A DNA stretch of 64,000 nt from Hydrogenophaga sp. (lineage in GTDB: Bacteria; Pseudomonadota; Gammaproteobacteria; Burkholderiales; Burkholderiaceae_C): NCBI RefSeq assembly GCF_030373245.1, contig NZ_JAUCZF010000006.1, forward strand, positions 186,001 through 250,000. The letters run 5' to 3'. A model generated the notes under the pieces. That model searched no databases. It was not told the DNA's origin and was given only the letters and a program-made list of their open reading frames with translations. Within the stretch, counting starts at the first letter, position 1. Every line of letters begins with the position of its first letter. The translations under genes and the position numbers were made by a program. Below, one piece after another: positions 8,329 to 17,174 of the stretch.

Positions 8329-9118
8329 GGCCTCCTCCGCGCCTTCGGCTCTCACTCCCCCTCGCACCGTGCTCGTCACCGGCGCGGGCAAGCGCCTGGG
8401 CCGTGCCATAGCACTGCAGCTGGCCGGTGCGGGCTGGAACGTGGCGGTGCACCACCGACATTCGGTCAGCGAAGCGCAGCAGACGGCGGCCGACTGCGAT
8501 GCCCTCACCGGACGCGTTGGCAGTGCTGCGCTCCTGTTTGCTGATCTCGGTGACGAGACCAGCGTTCGCGCCTTGCTGCCGGCGGTGGTGGCGCGTTTTG
8601 GGGTTGTGGATGCCGTGGTCAACAGCGCGTCCACGTTCGAGCACGACAGCGCGCAGAGCTTCGGCTTCGCTGCCATGGACACCCACTTGCGGGCTAACAC
8701 CGGAGCGCCCGTGCTGCTGGCGCAGGCCCTGCATGCCCATTTGAGCGAGCGCGATGCACAGGGCGCGGTGGTCAATCTGCTGGACCAGAAACTCTGGAAC
8801 ATGAACCCGGATTTCTTCAGCTACACCCTGTCCAAGGCCGCCCTGGAAGCAGCCAACACCATGCTGGCACTGGCGCTGGCGCCTCGTGTGCGGGTGGTCG
8901 GTGTGGCGCCCGGTCTCACGCTCACCAGCCACCTGCTGAGCGACGACAGGTTTGCCGAACTGCACAAACAGTCGCCACTCGGCCGCTCGTCCACGCCCGA
9001 AGATGTGGCCGCCACCGTGGCCTTCGCGCTGGGCAACCGCTCCATCACCGGCACCACGCTGCTGGTGGACGGCGGCCAGCACCTGATGCGCTTCGAGCGC
9101 GATTTCTCCCTGATGTGA
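8327..9118 (+). CDS. SDR-family oxidoreductase, pteridine reductase / FolM-like
   Basis: A 263-residue short-chain dehydrogenase. The nucleotide-binding motif is TGAGKRLGRA (residues 18-27), where the Arg after the glycine loop is typical of NADPH-using pteridine reductases and FolM. The catalytic pair is in YTLSK (Y166, K170), and NLLDQKLWNMNPDFF resembles pterin reductase substrate loops. The gene lies 13 bp upstream of a dihydroneopterin aldolase gene, which supports a role in making tetrahydromonapterin or reducing dihydrofolate. The upstream neighbour starts on the opposite strand within the same CATG, so each promoter must lie inside the other gene or the start choices are wrong. Confidence 0.8.
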   Translation: MASSAPSALTPPRTVLVTGAGKRLGRAIALQLAGAGWNVAVHHRHSVSEAQQTAADCDALTGRVGSAALLFADLGDETSVRALLPAVVARFGVVDAVVNSASTFEHDSAQSFGFAAMDTHLRANTGAPVLLAQALHAHLSERDAQGAVVNLLDQKLWNMNPDFFSYTLSKAALEAANTMLALALAPRVRVVGVAPGLTLTSHLLSDDRFAELHKQSPLGRSSTPEDVAATVAFALGNRSITGTTLLVDGGQHLMRFERDFSLM

Positions 9119-9131
9119 AGCGCCCGACCGC

Positions 9132-9515
9132 ATGAGCCCCGACACCACGCCACCGTCTGGAACCCAGATCCTCGCCCTGACCGGCCTGCGTTTCGACGCC
9201 AATCTGGGCATCCTGGATCATGAAAAGACCGCGCCGCAGCCGATCCAGGTCGACGCCGAACTCAACCAGGGTCAGCAGCCGCTGCTGCCGCATGACGACG
9301 ACATCAGTCACGTGCTGGACTACCGCAAGGTGCGCCAGATCATCATCGACGAGTGCACCGCCGAACACGTCAACCTGCTGGAGAGCCTGATCGGCAAACT
9401 CGCGCGGCGCTTGATGCAGCTGCCGGGCGTGATCGGGGTGCGGGTGAAGATCGCCAAACTCGAAATTTTTGACGACTGCGAAGTGGCGATTCGCATGGAA
9501 GCTGGCAGGTGGTAA
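9132..9515 (+). CDS. folB: Dihydroneopterin aldolase-family protein
   Basis: A 127-residue member of the tunnelling-fold FolB/FolX family, which converts or epimerises 7,8-dihydroneopterin in folate biosynthesis. Visible landmarks are [15 protein letters not shown] near the N-terminus, [12 protein letters not shown], the substrate-binding glutamate region [12 protein letters not shown], and the conserved lysine in [18 protein letters not shown]. It follows the FolM-like SDR and precedes ttcA by 4 bp, indicating an operon. Whether it acts as aldolase, epimerase or both cannot be told from sequence. Confidence 0.85.
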   Translation: MSPDTTPPSGTQILALTGLRFDANLGILDHEKTAPQPIQVDAELNQGQQPLLPHDDDISHVLDYRKVRQIIIDECTAEHVNLLESLIGKLARRLMQLPGVIGVRVKIAKLEIFDDCEVAIRMEAGRW

Positions 9516-9519
9516 TGCA

Positions 9520-10449
9520 ATGAGCACCGAAAAAACCCAACACGAAAACCACAAACTGGAGAAGCGCCTGTGTCGAGAAGTCGGCCGTGCCATCGTCGAC
9601 TACAACATGATCGAGGAAGGCGACCGCGTCATGGTCTGCCTCTCGGGAGGCAAAGACAGCTACGGCATGCTCGACATCTTGCAGAAGCTGCAGGCACGAG
9701 CGCCCATTCAATTTGAGCTGATCGTGGTCAACCTGGACCAGAAGCAACCGGGCTTTCCGGAGCACATCCTGCCCGCCTACCTGACGAAGCTCGGTGTGAA
9801 GTTCCACATCGAGAACCAGGACACGTATTCCATCGTCAAGCGTGTGATTCCCGAGGGCAAGACGATGTGCAGCCTGTGCAGCCGGCTGCGCCGCGGCATC
9901 CTGTACCGGGTGGCGAGTGAACTGGGTGCCACCAAGATAGCGCTCGGGCACCACCGAGACGACATCCTGCAGACGCTGTTGCTCAACATGTTTTTCGGCG
10001 CCAAGCTCAAGGGCATGCCACCCAAACTGGTGAGCGACGACGGGCGGCACGTGGTGATCCGGCCGATGGCCTATGTGGCCGAAACCGATCTCGCGCGCTG
10101 GGCCGAGGTGCGCGAATTCCCCATCATTCCCTGCACGCTGTGCGGCAGCCAGGACAACCTGCAGCGCCAGCAGGTCGGCCTGATGCTCAAAGACTGGGAG
10201 AAGCGCTTCCCGGGTCGCATTGAAAACATGTTTTCCGCTTTGCAGAATGTGGTGCCCAGTCACCTGATGGACCGCCAACTGCACCCCTTCACCGCCCTGC
10301 GAGCCACCGGCGTCGCCGACGACGGGGGCGACAAGGCCTTTGACGACGAGCCGCTGCCGACCCCCGCGCTGCGGCAGGCGCCACCCGAAGACGGCGACAT
10401 GGGGAACGAAGCGGTGCGCCGCTCGGTCATACCGATCGCCGTATCTTGA
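9520..10449 (+). CDS. ttcA: tRNA 2-thiocytidine(32) synthetase TtcA
   Basis: A 309-residue PP-loop ATPase that thiolates cytidine 32 of certain tRNAs. It shows the PP-loop [12 protein letters not shown] and the family CxxC pairs CSLC and CTLC that hold the iron-sulfur cluster, plus [18 protein letters not shown]. The C-terminal 40 residues are acidic and variable. The ATG at 9520 gives the usual N-terminus ([20 protein letters not shown]) and follows folB by 4 bp; a longer frame would overlap folB. Confidence 0.95.
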   Translation: MSTEKTQHENHKLEKRLCREVGRAIVDYNMIEEGDRVMVCLSGGKDSYGMLDILQKLQARAPIQFELIVVNLDQKQPGFPEHILPAYLTKLGVKFHIENQDTYSIVKRVIPEGKTMCSLCSRLRRGILYRVASELGATKIALGHHRDDILQTLLLNMFFGAKLKGMPPKLVSDDGRHVVIRPMAYVAETDLARWAEVREFPIIPCTLCGSQDNLQRQQVGLMLKDWEKRFPGRIENMFSALQNVVPSHLMDRQLHPFTALRATGVADDGGDKAFDDEPLPTPALRQAPPEDGDMGNEAVRRSVIPIAVS

Positions 10450-10493
10450 GAATCCGGCGCTGTCTGCGCCTTGCTGCTTCCGCCGGAGGTCAC

Positions 10494-11201
10494 ATGCCCC
10501 CCACCCTGTTGTCACTGCCCTTCGAAATTGCACTGCGCCGATGCAGCGCATGGCTGCTGGCTGGCGTGGGGTTGGCTTTTCTGAGCGGCTGCGCCAGCGT
10601 TTACCGGGTGGACAGTCAGGTAGAGAGTTTTGCGCGATGGTCCGATCCGGCCTCTGCCACGGCGGCATCTGCCGCGTCGGTCAGTGCCATCCCCCGGGCG
10701 CCTCAGGACTACCGTTTTGATCGCCTGCCTTCTCAGGCCAGTGGCGACGCCGCTCGCTCTCAGGACGAACTGGAAGCACTGGCCCGGGTGGCGCTGGCCA
10801 AACAAGGCTGGTCGCTGGCCGACGCCGGCGTCTCGCCGCGCTGGACCGTGCGCGTGAGCGGCGGCACATTGAAGCTGCCGCGAGCCCCTTGGGAAGATCC
10901 TTGGGACGGCTACTGGGGCGGCTACGGATTCCCGGGGCGCGATTACGTGGTGACGGGCAGAGGCCAGGTGATCTGGGCGCCGGTCTTCATTCGCATGGAC
11001 ATGCCCTACTACCAGCGCAAGGTGGCGTTGCTGATCAGCCGCGCCGACACAGGTCAGGTGGTCTACGAAACACAGGCCGCCCATGATGGCCGCTGGAACA
11101 GCTCACCCGAACTCTGGGGCGCGATGTTCGATGCGGCTTTGCAAGGTTTCCCCACACCACCCAGCGGCCTGCGCCAGATCAACACCGATCTGCCGCGCTG
11201 A
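10494..11201 (+). CDS. DUF4136-type outer-membrane lipoprotein
   Basis: A 235-residue predicted lipoprotein. A hydrophobic N-terminal segment ends in the lipobox LSGC (C at about residue 33), followed by ASVYRVDSQVESFARW. This YxVxSxV-x-F opening and the C-terminal region on export and oxidation of aromatic-rich loops (WDGYWGGYGFPGRDYVV, ISRADTGQVVYETQAAHDG) fit DUF4136, a family of unknown function anchored in the outer membrane. The ATG at 10494 is preferred because GGAGGT lies 5-10 bp upstream. Confidence 0.78.
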   Translation: MPPTLLSLPFEIALRRCSAWLLAGVGLAFLSGCASVYRVDSQVESFARWSDPASATAASAASVSAIPRAPQDYRFDRLPSQASGDAARSQDELEALARVALAKQGWSLADAGVSPRWTVRVSGGTLKLPRAPWEDPWDGYWGGYGFPGRDYVVTGRGQVIWAPVFIRMDMPYYQRKVALLISRADTGQVVYETQAAHDGRWNSSPELWGAMFDAALQGFPTPPSGLRQINTDLPR

Positions 11202-11239
11202 GAGCGTGCGCTGATCGGCGAGAAACGCCAAGGCGGCGG

Positions 11240-11659
11240 CTACTGAGCCAGAAGACCTTCAAGGGCCTGCTGCAGCTGGGCCGTGTTGGCCGGCAGGTGC
11301 ACGGTGCGCACCGCTTCGCCGTTCGCAGAAAACAGCACCACCGTGCCATTGACGGCCTCGTGACGCTGTCCGAATGCGAAACCGTGCGGTGCGCCCAGCG
11401 GGGCCACCAGGAATTTGACGCGATCTGCATAGTCACCGCGCAGCTCGTCCATCATCGCCATCACCTCCATGCCTCCCATGGACTGGATGTCATAGGCCAG
11501 CACCAGCGCCGGCTGCCCCTGCCCGATACGAGCCAGATCGGTGGAATACGGGCTGCGCGGCAACTGGCTCCAGACCAGCGCCAGCACGCCACCGGCGATC
11601 GCCAGGTAGATCAGCCATTTGGTTTTCCGAGAAAGTCCTGTGTGTTGCACGGTCGTCAT
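11240..11659 (-). CDS. Small membrane-anchored thioredoxin-fold-like protein of unknown function
   Basis: A 139-residue protein with one N-terminal membrane anchor (WLIYLAIAGGVLALVW, residues 15-30). A predicted periplasmic domain follows: QPALVLAYDIQSMGGMEVMAMMDELRG and GTVVLFSANGEAVRTVHLPAN. The beta-alpha pattern and the GTVVLF strand resemble a thioredoxin fold, but there is no CxxC pair, so redox activity is unlikely. It converges with the lipoprotein gene and diverges from the ccm operon. I do not recognise a named family; assignment to a ccm-related role would be speculation. Confidence 0.7.
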   Translation of the reverse strand: MTTVQHTGLSRKTKWLIYLAIAGGVLALVWSQLPRSPYSTDLARIGQGQPALVLAYDIQSMGGMEVMAMMDELRGDYADRVKFLVAPLGAPHGFAFGQRHEAVNGTVVLFSANGEAVRTVHLPANTAQLQQALEGLLAQ

Positions 11660-11760
11660 GGATATCGCTCTCAAACAGAACACGGGCCAGTGGCCATTCA
11701 GGCAGCACTTGACCAAGAAGGCAAAGGGTTATTGGGGAGGGTTGAAAACAGGATGCGCTC

Positions 11761-11766
11761 TACAAT
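11761..11766 (+). promoter_or_regulatory. Candidate -10 box for the ccm operon
   Basis: TACAAT, about 100 bp upstream of ccmA, in the only sizeable gap before the operon. TTGAAA at 11742-11747 is too close (13-bp spacer) to be a standard -35 box, so the call is weak. Confidence 0.3.
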
Positions 11767-11863
11767 CCCGGCCAACCATTGGCAAGAAATCTTCGCTGTT
11801 TTCCTCGTTTCGCGTTGCACCGAGGGTATTGGTTCATGACCCACCGCTTCCAAGCCACCTTCG

Positions 11864-12541
11864 ATGACGGACCCTCTGCCGGCCCCCCTCCTGACCGCCC
11901 ACGACCTGGCTTGTGAACGCAGCGAACGGCTGCTTTTCAACCGCCTGAACTTTACCCTGACCCGTGAGCAACTGCTGCTGGTGCAGGGCGGCAATGGTCA
12001 GGGCAAGACCAGCCTGCTGCGTTTGCTGACCGGCCTGGGTCGACCGGACGCCGGGGAGGTGCGCTGGCGCGGCGAACCCATCGCGCGCTGCCGTGATCGC
12101 TACCACCGGGAAATGGCCTATCTGGGGCACACCAACGGCATCAAGGACGAGCTCAATCCGGTCGAAAACCTGCGTTTTCACGGCGCCCTGCACAGCCGGG
12201 CTTTCGATCCCGATGCAGCGGTGGCCACACTCAAACGATTGGGTCTCTCACGCTGCCTCGATCTGCCCTGCCGCGCGCTGTCGTTCGGCCAGCGCCGCCG
12301 CGTGGCTTTGTCGGCCCTCTTGCTCGCAGGCGCCAGCCTCTGGATCCTGGACGAACCGCTCACCGGGCTGGACACACACGCGGTCGCCCTGGTGGAGGGA
12401 CTGATCCGTGACCACCTCCAGGCCGGTGGCATGGTGGTGGCCACCACCCACCAGGTTATGAACCTGGAGGGCGTCAACGTGCAGCGCCTGCTGGTCGGCA
12501 ACGCAGCCACGCCCCACGGCGCGAGCGCGGAAGCCTTCTGA
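11864..12541 (+). CDS. ccmA: Heme exporter ATP-binding protein CcmA
   Basis: A 225-residue ABC ATPase, first gene of the cytochrome c maturation operon. Walker A is VQGGNGQGKTSLL, the signature LSFGQRRRVALS, and Walker B LWILDEPLTGLD with H in TTHQ. With CcmB and CcmC it forms the complex that uses ATP to release holo-CcmE, the heme chaperone, from CcmCD in the inner membrane. Its stop codon is followed at once by the ccmB start. Confidence 0.95.
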   Translation: MTDPLPAPLLTAHDLACERSERLLFNRLNFTLTREQLLLVQGGNGQGKTSLLRLLTGLGRPDAGEVRWRGEPIARCRDRYHREMAYLGHTNGIKDELNPVENLRFHGALHSRAFDPDAAVATLKRLGLSRCLDLPCRALSFGQRRRVALSALLLAGASLWILDEPLTGLDTHAVALVEGLIRDHLQAGGMVVATTHQVMNLEGVNVQRLLVGNAATPHGASAEAF

Positions 12542-12542
12542 C

Positions 12543-13211
12543 ATGGGGCACTTCTTCTGGAGCGTTTTGCTCCGCGATCTCACGCTCGCCGCTCGGCGGC
12601 GCAGCGACTGGCTGACCGCGCTGTTCTTTTTCGTCATGGTCACCAGCCTGTTTCCGCTGGGGGTCGGACCAGAGCCTGAGTTGCTGCAGCGCATCGGCCC
12701 GGGTGTGCTGTGGGTCGCGGCCACCCTGGCCTCGCTGCTGTCGCTGTCGAGGCTGTTCGAAGACGACCACCGCGATGGCAGCCTGGAGCAGATGGTGCTG
12801 TCGCCCGCGTCCACCGTGCTGCTGGTGCTGGGCAAGGCCATGGCGCACTGGCTGGTTTATGGCATCCCGCTGCTGCTGATGGCGCCCTTGCTGGGCATCC
12901 AGTTCAACCTGTCCTGGGAAGCCATCGGGGTGCTGATGTTCTCGCTGCTGCTGGGTACCCCCATCCTGTCCCTGCTGGGCGCAGCGGGTGCGGCCTTGAC
13001 CCTGGGCTTGCGCGGTGGCGGCGTGCTGCTGACGCTGCTGATCCTTCCGCTGTACACACCGGCCCTGATTTTTGGTGCGGGCGCGGTCGATGGCGTGATG
13101 GCGGGCACCGGTGCCGAAGCGCACCTGTCGCTGCTGGGCGCCTTCTTTCTGTTGTCGTTTCTGGTTGCGCCCTGGATCGCAGCCGCTTCCTTGAGGGTGT
13201 CCCTGGAATGA
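12543..13211 (+). CDS. ccmB: Heme exporter membrane protein CcmB
   Basis: A 222-residue polytopic protein with six likely membrane segments. It starts FFWSVLLRDLTLAARRRSDW, the typical CcmB N-terminus, and includes FEDDHRDGSLEQMVLSP and GKAMAHWLVYGIPLLL. It is the permease partner of CcmA in the heme-handling ABC complex. Length matches the family (about 220), and it overlaps the ccmC start by 4 nt. Confidence 0.95.
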   Translation: MGHFFWSVLLRDLTLAARRRSDWLTALFFFVMVTSLFPLGVGPEPELLQRIGPGVLWVAATLASLLSLSRLFEDDHRDGSLEQMVLSPASTVLLVLGKAMAHWLVYGIPLLLMAPLLGIQFNLSWEAIGVLMFSLLLGTPILSLLGAAGAALTLGLRGGGVLLTLLILPLYTPALIFGAGAVDGVMAGTGAEAHLSLLGAFFLLSFLVAPWIAAASLRVSLE

Positions 13212-13942
13212 GATTCTTTCACTACGCATCCCCGTCGACCTTCTACCATCTGGCCGGCAAAGCCATCCCGTGGACCGCCTGGACGGCGGGGATTCTGGCC
13301 GTGCTGGGCCTGTACATCGGCTTCTTTGTGGCGCCCACCGATTTCCAGCAGGGCGAGGCCTACCGGATCATCTTCATCCATGTGCCGGCGGCCTGGATGG
13401 GCATGCTGATTTACCTCGTGATGGCGTTCTGGGGCGCCATCGGCCTGGCTTTCAACGCCCGCCTGCCCTTCATGATGATGCGTGCGCTGGCACCCACGGG
13501 GGCCATGCTCACCTTCGTCTCGCTGTGGACCGGCGCGGTGTGGGGCAAACCCATGTGGGGCACCTGGTGGGTCTGGGACGCGCGCCTGACCTCGACCCTG
13601 ATCCTGCTGTTCCTCTACATCGGCACCCTGGCCCTGTGGTCGGCGATCGACGATGTCAAGCGCAGCGACCGTGCGGGCGCCTTGCTGACCCTGATCGGTG
13701 TGGTGAATGTGCCGATCATCCTGTTCTCGGTGGTCTGGTGGAACACCCTGCACCAGGGGTCTACCGTGGGCGTCACTCACGCCCCCAAAATGGCCGCTAC
13801 CATGCTTCAGGGCTTGTTGCTCATGACCGCCGCAGCCTGGGCCTACGCCATCGCCGCGACCTTGGTGCGCGTGCGCCGAATCATTCTGGAACGTGAACGA
13901 AAAACCGAGTGGGTGATCGAATTGCTGAGAAAGGGGACCTGA
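13208..13942 (+). CDS. ccmC: Heme-handling membrane protein CcmC
   Basis: A 244-residue protein with six membrane segments and the periplasmic tryptophan-rich heme motif WGTWWVWDARLTS around residues 117-129. Two conserved histidines flank it (FIHVPAAW and VWWNTLHQG), the external heme ligands. CcmC loads heme onto CcmE. The ATG at 13208 overlaps the ccmB stop (ATGA), which fixes the start; longer frames would lie inside ccmB. Confidence 0.95.
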   Translation: MRFFHYASPSTFYHLAGKAIPWTAWTAGILAVLGLYIGFFVAPTDFQQGEAYRIIFIHVPAAWMGMLIYLVMAFWGAIGLAFNARLPFMMMRALAPTGAMLTFVSLWTGAVWGKPMWGTWWVWDARLTSTLILLFLYIGTLALWSAIDDVKRSDRAGALLTLIGVVNVPIILFSVVWWNTLHQGSTVGVTHAPKMAATMLQGLLLMTAAAWAYAIAATLVRVRRIILERERKTEWVIELLRKGT

Positions 13943-13943
13943 C

Positions 13944-14135
13944 ATGGAATGGGCCAGCTGGTCGGATTTTTGGAACATGGGAGGCCGGGGCTTTTTTGTC
14001 TGGAGCGCTTATGGCGTCACAGCCATCTGCGTCCTGACCGAAATCGTGTGGCTGCGACGCTCGGCGCAACAATCGCGCCGCCGTCTGGTGCGCATGCAGC
14101 AATGGGACTCGTCGTCTGAGGGATCGGAGCCATGA
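13944..14135 (+). CDS. ccmD: Heme exporter accessory protein CcmD
   Basis: A 63-residue single-span membrane protein starting [20 protein letters not shown], the typical CcmD start with an aromatic-rich N-terminus. One helix follows ([15 protein letters not shown]), then a basic cytoplasmic tail. CcmD stabilises the CcmABC complex and helps release holo-CcmE. It sits 1 nt after ccmC and overlaps ccmE by 4 nt. Confidence 0.92.
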   Translation: MEWASWSDFWNMGGRGFFVWSAYGVTAICVLTEIVWLRRSAQQSRRRLVRMQQWDSSSEGSEP

Positions 14136-14581
14136 AATCTCGGTACAAAAAACTCTCGCTCATCGCGGTCGCGCTGGTGGGCCTCGGCGGCGCTGCCGCG
14201 CTGGTGCTCAACGCCTTCCAGTCGAACCTGGTGTTCTTCTTCTCGCCCACCGAGGTTCACCAAGGCAAAGCACCTGCCGATCGGGTGTTTCGCATCGGCG
14301 GGCTGGTGCAGGAAGGCAGCGTCCAGCGCCAACCCGATGGGCTGACCACGCGGTTTGTGGTCACCGACACCGCACGGATCATTCCCGCTGTCTACACCGG
14401 CATCCTTCCCGATCTGTTCGCCGAGGGCAAGGGTGTGGTGGCCGACGGCAAGCTCGGCAGCGACGGCCTGTTCGTCGCCAACCGGGTCCTGGCCAAACAC
14501 GACGAGAACTACATGCCGCCAGAAGCCGCTCACGCCCTGGAGCAGGCCAAGGAAGCCGGGAAAACCCTGAAGTCGTATTGA
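14132..14581 (+). CDS. ccmE: Periplasmic heme chaperone CcmE
   Basis: A 149-residue membrane-anchored OB-fold protein. The anchor spans about residues 9-27, and the heme-binding motif is [10 protein letters not shown], in which H123 forms the covalent bond to heme and Y127 ligates iron. It carries heme from CcmC to CcmF. Length and motif are standard for proteobacterial CcmE. Confidence 0.96.
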   Translation: MKSRYKKLSLIAVALVGLGGAAALVLNAFQSNLVFFFSPTEVHQGKAPADRVFRIGGLVQEGSVQRQPDGLTTRFVVTDTARIIPAVYTGILPDLFAEGKGVVADGKLGSDGLFVANRVLAKHDENYMPPEAAHALEQAKEAGKTLKSY

Positions 14582-14684
14582 CCCGAAGCGCCAGCGCTGC
14601 AGGCCAGAAAGGAAACTTTTTGCCTCGCGTGGTATTCGCAAGTGCTGCGCCTACTGAGCGCCTGGCAACCAAGGAAACCTGATC

Positions 14685-16646
14685 GTGATTCCCGAAATCG
14701 GCACCCTCGCCCTCATCCTGGCCCTGCTGCTGGCCCTCACCCAGGCGGTACTGCCGCTGGCCGGCGCGCAGCGTGGCAACCGCACCTGGATGGCGGTGGC
14801 GCGCCCGGCAGCCTGGGGGCAGTTCACCTTCATTGGTATCGCCTACCTGTGCCTGGTCTACGCCTTCCTGACCAACGACTTCACCGTCATCAACGTGGCC
14901 AGCAATTCGTATTCGAACCTGCCAGCCTTCTACCGAGTGACTGCCACCTGGGGCTCTCACGAAGGCTCGCTGCTGTTCTGGTCGCTGATCCTGGCCGTCT
15001 GGACCATCGCAGTCGCCACCTTTTCGCGCACGCTGCCCGAAGAGATGGTGGCGCGCGTGCTCGGCGTCATGGGTCTGATCTCGGTCGGCTTTCTGTCGCT
15101 TTTGCTGATCACCTCCAGCCCGTTTCTGCGCCAGTTCCCAGGCCCCGCCGAGGGCAGCGACCTGAATCCGCTGCTGCAGGACTGGGGCATGATCATCCAC
15201 CCCCCGATGCTCTACATGGGCTATGTGGGCTTCGCGGTGGCGTTCGCTTTCGCGGTCGCCGCCTTGCTCTCCGGACGGCTGGACGCTGCCTGGGCACGCT
15301 GGTCGCGGCCCTGGGCCACGGTGGCCTGGGCCTTCCTCACGCTGGGCGTGGTGCTCGGCAGCTGGTGGGCCTACCGAGAGCTCGGCTGGGGCGGCTGGTG
15401 GTTCTGGGACCCGGTGGAAAACGCATCCTTCATGCCCTGGCTGGCGGGTACTGCCCTGATCCACTCGCTGGCGGTGGCGGAAAAGCGCGGCGCCTTCAAG
15501 GCCTGGACCGTGCTGCTGGCGCTCATGACCTTTTCGCTCTCGCTGCTCGGTACCTTCCTGGTGCGCTCGGGCGTGCTGTCGTCGGTGCACGCGTTCGCGG
15601 TCGACCCGCAGCGCGGCGCCTACATCCTGGGCTTCATGATGGTGGTGGTGGGCGGCTCGCTCGCCCTGTTCGCCTGGCGCGCACCCCGCATGGTGGCCGG
15701 CGGCGCCTTCACCTGGTTCTCGCGCGAATCGCTGCTGCTGGCCAATAACGTGGTGCTGGTGGCTTCGGTCGCGGCTGTGCTGCTTGGCACGCTGTATCCG
15801 CTCTTCATCGACGCGCTGGGCATGGGCAAGCTGTCGGTCGGTCCGCCCTATTTCAACGCGGTGTTTGTGCCGCTGATCACGCCGGCGCTGTTCCTGATGG
15901 GTGTGGGTCCGTTGCTGCGCTGGAAGGGCGACAGCGTGCCCGACGTGCTGCACCGCCTGAAGTGGGCGCTGGGGGTGTCCATGGCCACCGGCCTGCTGCT
16001 GCCGCTGACCCTGGAGGGCTACAAACCCTGGGCCGTGCTGGGGCTGGGGCTGGCGACCTGGATTGTTCTGACGGTGCTGATCGCCTTTCGCGAGCGCGTC
16101 AAAAGCGTCGCCCATCTCACGACGCTGCCGCGCGCTTTCTGGGGCATGCACCTCGCGCATCTGGGGCTGGCCATCGGCATCGCGGGCATCACCATGGTGG
16201 TCAACTACGAACGCGAACAGGACGTGCGCATGAACGTCGGTGACCAGGCCCAGATGGCCGGCTACACCCTGACTTTCCTGGGCACAGAAAACTACGCTGG
16301 GCCCAATTACCAGGGCACCCGTGGCACGGTCATTGTGAGCAAGGACGGCGCTGAGCGGTTCCGGCTCTACCCGGCCAAGCGCATCTACAACCGGTCGGGC
16401 TCGGTGATGACCGAAGCCTCGGTGCGCCCCAGCCTGTTCAGCGATCTCTATGTCTCGCTTGGCGAGCCGCTCAACAGCGAGCTCACCACCTGGGCCGTGC
16501 GGCTGTACTACAAGCCCTTCATCAACTGGCTGTGGCTGGGCGCCCTGTTCATGGTGGTTGGCGGGTTCCTCGCAGCGTCCGACCGGCGCTACCGCATCGG
16601 TGCGAAGGCGCGTGCGCCGGTTGTGTCGGGCGCACAGGGAGCCTGA
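14685..16646 (+). CDS. ccmF: Cytochrome c heme lyase subunit CcmF
   Basis: A 653-residue polytopic heme lyase component. The heme motif WGGWWFWDPVENASFMPWL lies near residue 238, with flanking histidines in IHPPMLYMGY, ALIHSLAVAEKRG and LLGTFLVRSGVLSSVHAFA. It attaches heme from CcmE to apocytochrome c with CcmG and CcmH. The start is GTG at 14685 with AAGGAAA just upstream. A 103-bp gap from ccmE, the longest in the operon, holds no clear promoter or terminator. Confidence 0.96.
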   Translation: MIPEIGTLALILALLLALTQAVLPLAGAQRGNRTWMAVARPAAWGQFTFIGIAYLCLVYAFLTNDFTVINVASNSYSNLPAFYRVTATWGSHEGSLLFWSLILAVWTIAVATFSRTLPEEMVARVLGVMGLISVGFLSLLLITSSPFLRQFPGPAEGSDLNPLLQDWGMIIHPPMLYMGYVGFAVAFAFAVAALLSGRLDAAWARWSRPWATVAWAFLTLGVVLGSWWAYRELGWGGWWFWDPVENASFMPWLAGTALIHSLAVAEKRGAFKAWTVLLALMTFSLSLLGTFLVRSGVLSSVHAFAVDPQRGAYILGFMMVVVGGSLALFAWRAPRMVAGGAFTWFSRESLLLANNVVLVASVAAVLLGTLYPLFIDALGMGKLSVGPPYFNAVFVPLITPALFLMGVGPLLRWKGDSVPDVLHRLKWALGVSMATGLLLPLTLEGYKPWAVLGLGLATWIVLTVLIAFRERVKSVAHLTTLPRAFWGMHLAHLGLAIGIAGITMVVNYEREQDVRMNVGDQAQMAGYTLTFLGTENYAGPNYQGTRGTVIVSKDGAERFRLYPAKRIYNRSGSVMTEASVRPSLFSDLYVSLGEPLNSELTTWAVRLYYKPFINWLWLGALFMVVGGFLAASDRRYRIGAKARAPVVSGAQGA

Positions 16647-16649
16647 ACC

Positions 16650-17174
16650 GTGAAACGATGGCTGCCGCTGTTCTTTTTTGTTGTGCTGGTTGGCTTCTTT
16701 GCCAAAGGGCTGTTCCTGAACCCGCGCGAGGTGCCCTCGCCCTTCATCGGCAAGTCGGCGCCCTTGTTCACCTTGCCCGTGGCCGGCAATGCCGACAAGG
16801 TCTTCAGCACGATCGACATGAAGGGCCAGATCTGGATGCTCAATGTCTGGGCGCCTTGGTGCGTGTCTTGCCGCGTCGAGCACAAGTTGCTGATGGCGCT
16901 GGCCGAGAGCCGCACCGCGCCGCCCATCGTGGGGCTCAACTGGAAAGACAAAAACCGCGAGGCAGAACAGCTGTTGGTGCAGACCGGCAACCCCTATGTT
17001 GCCGTGCCCAATGATCTGTCTGGCCGGGTCGGCATCGACTGGGGCGTGACCGGCACCCCCGAGACCTACCTCATCGACCGGGCTGGCATCGTGCGGCTGA
17101 AGCACGTGGGGCCAATCGACCTGGATGTCTGGCAGAACAAGTTCGTGCCGAAACTCAAGGAGTTGGGCGCATGA
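16650..17174 (+). CDS. ccmG: Periplasmic thiol:disulfide oxidoreductase CcmG/DsbE
   Basis: A 174-residue membrane-anchored thioredoxin-fold protein (anchor about residues 5-20). The active site is NVWAPWCVSCRVEH, and GVTGTPETYLIDRAG carries the cis-proline. It keeps the CXXCH cysteines of apocytochrome c reduced for heme attachment. The start is GTG at 16650, 4 nt after ccmF; the stop overlaps the ccmH start. Confidence 0.95.
   Translation: MKRWLPLFFFVVLVGFFAKGLFLNPREVPSPFIGKSAPLFTLPVAGNADKVFSTIDMKGQIWMLNVWAPWCVSCRVEHKLLMALAESRTAPPIVGLNWKDKNREAEQLLVQTGNPYVAVPNDLSGRVGIDWGVTGTPETYLIDRAGIVRLKHVGPIDLDVWQNKFVPKLKELGA

Noticed and set aside
11240..11659. Thioredoxin-fold-like protein considered as an extra ccm redox factor
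   Set aside because: It has no CxxC pair and is transcribed away from the ccm operon.
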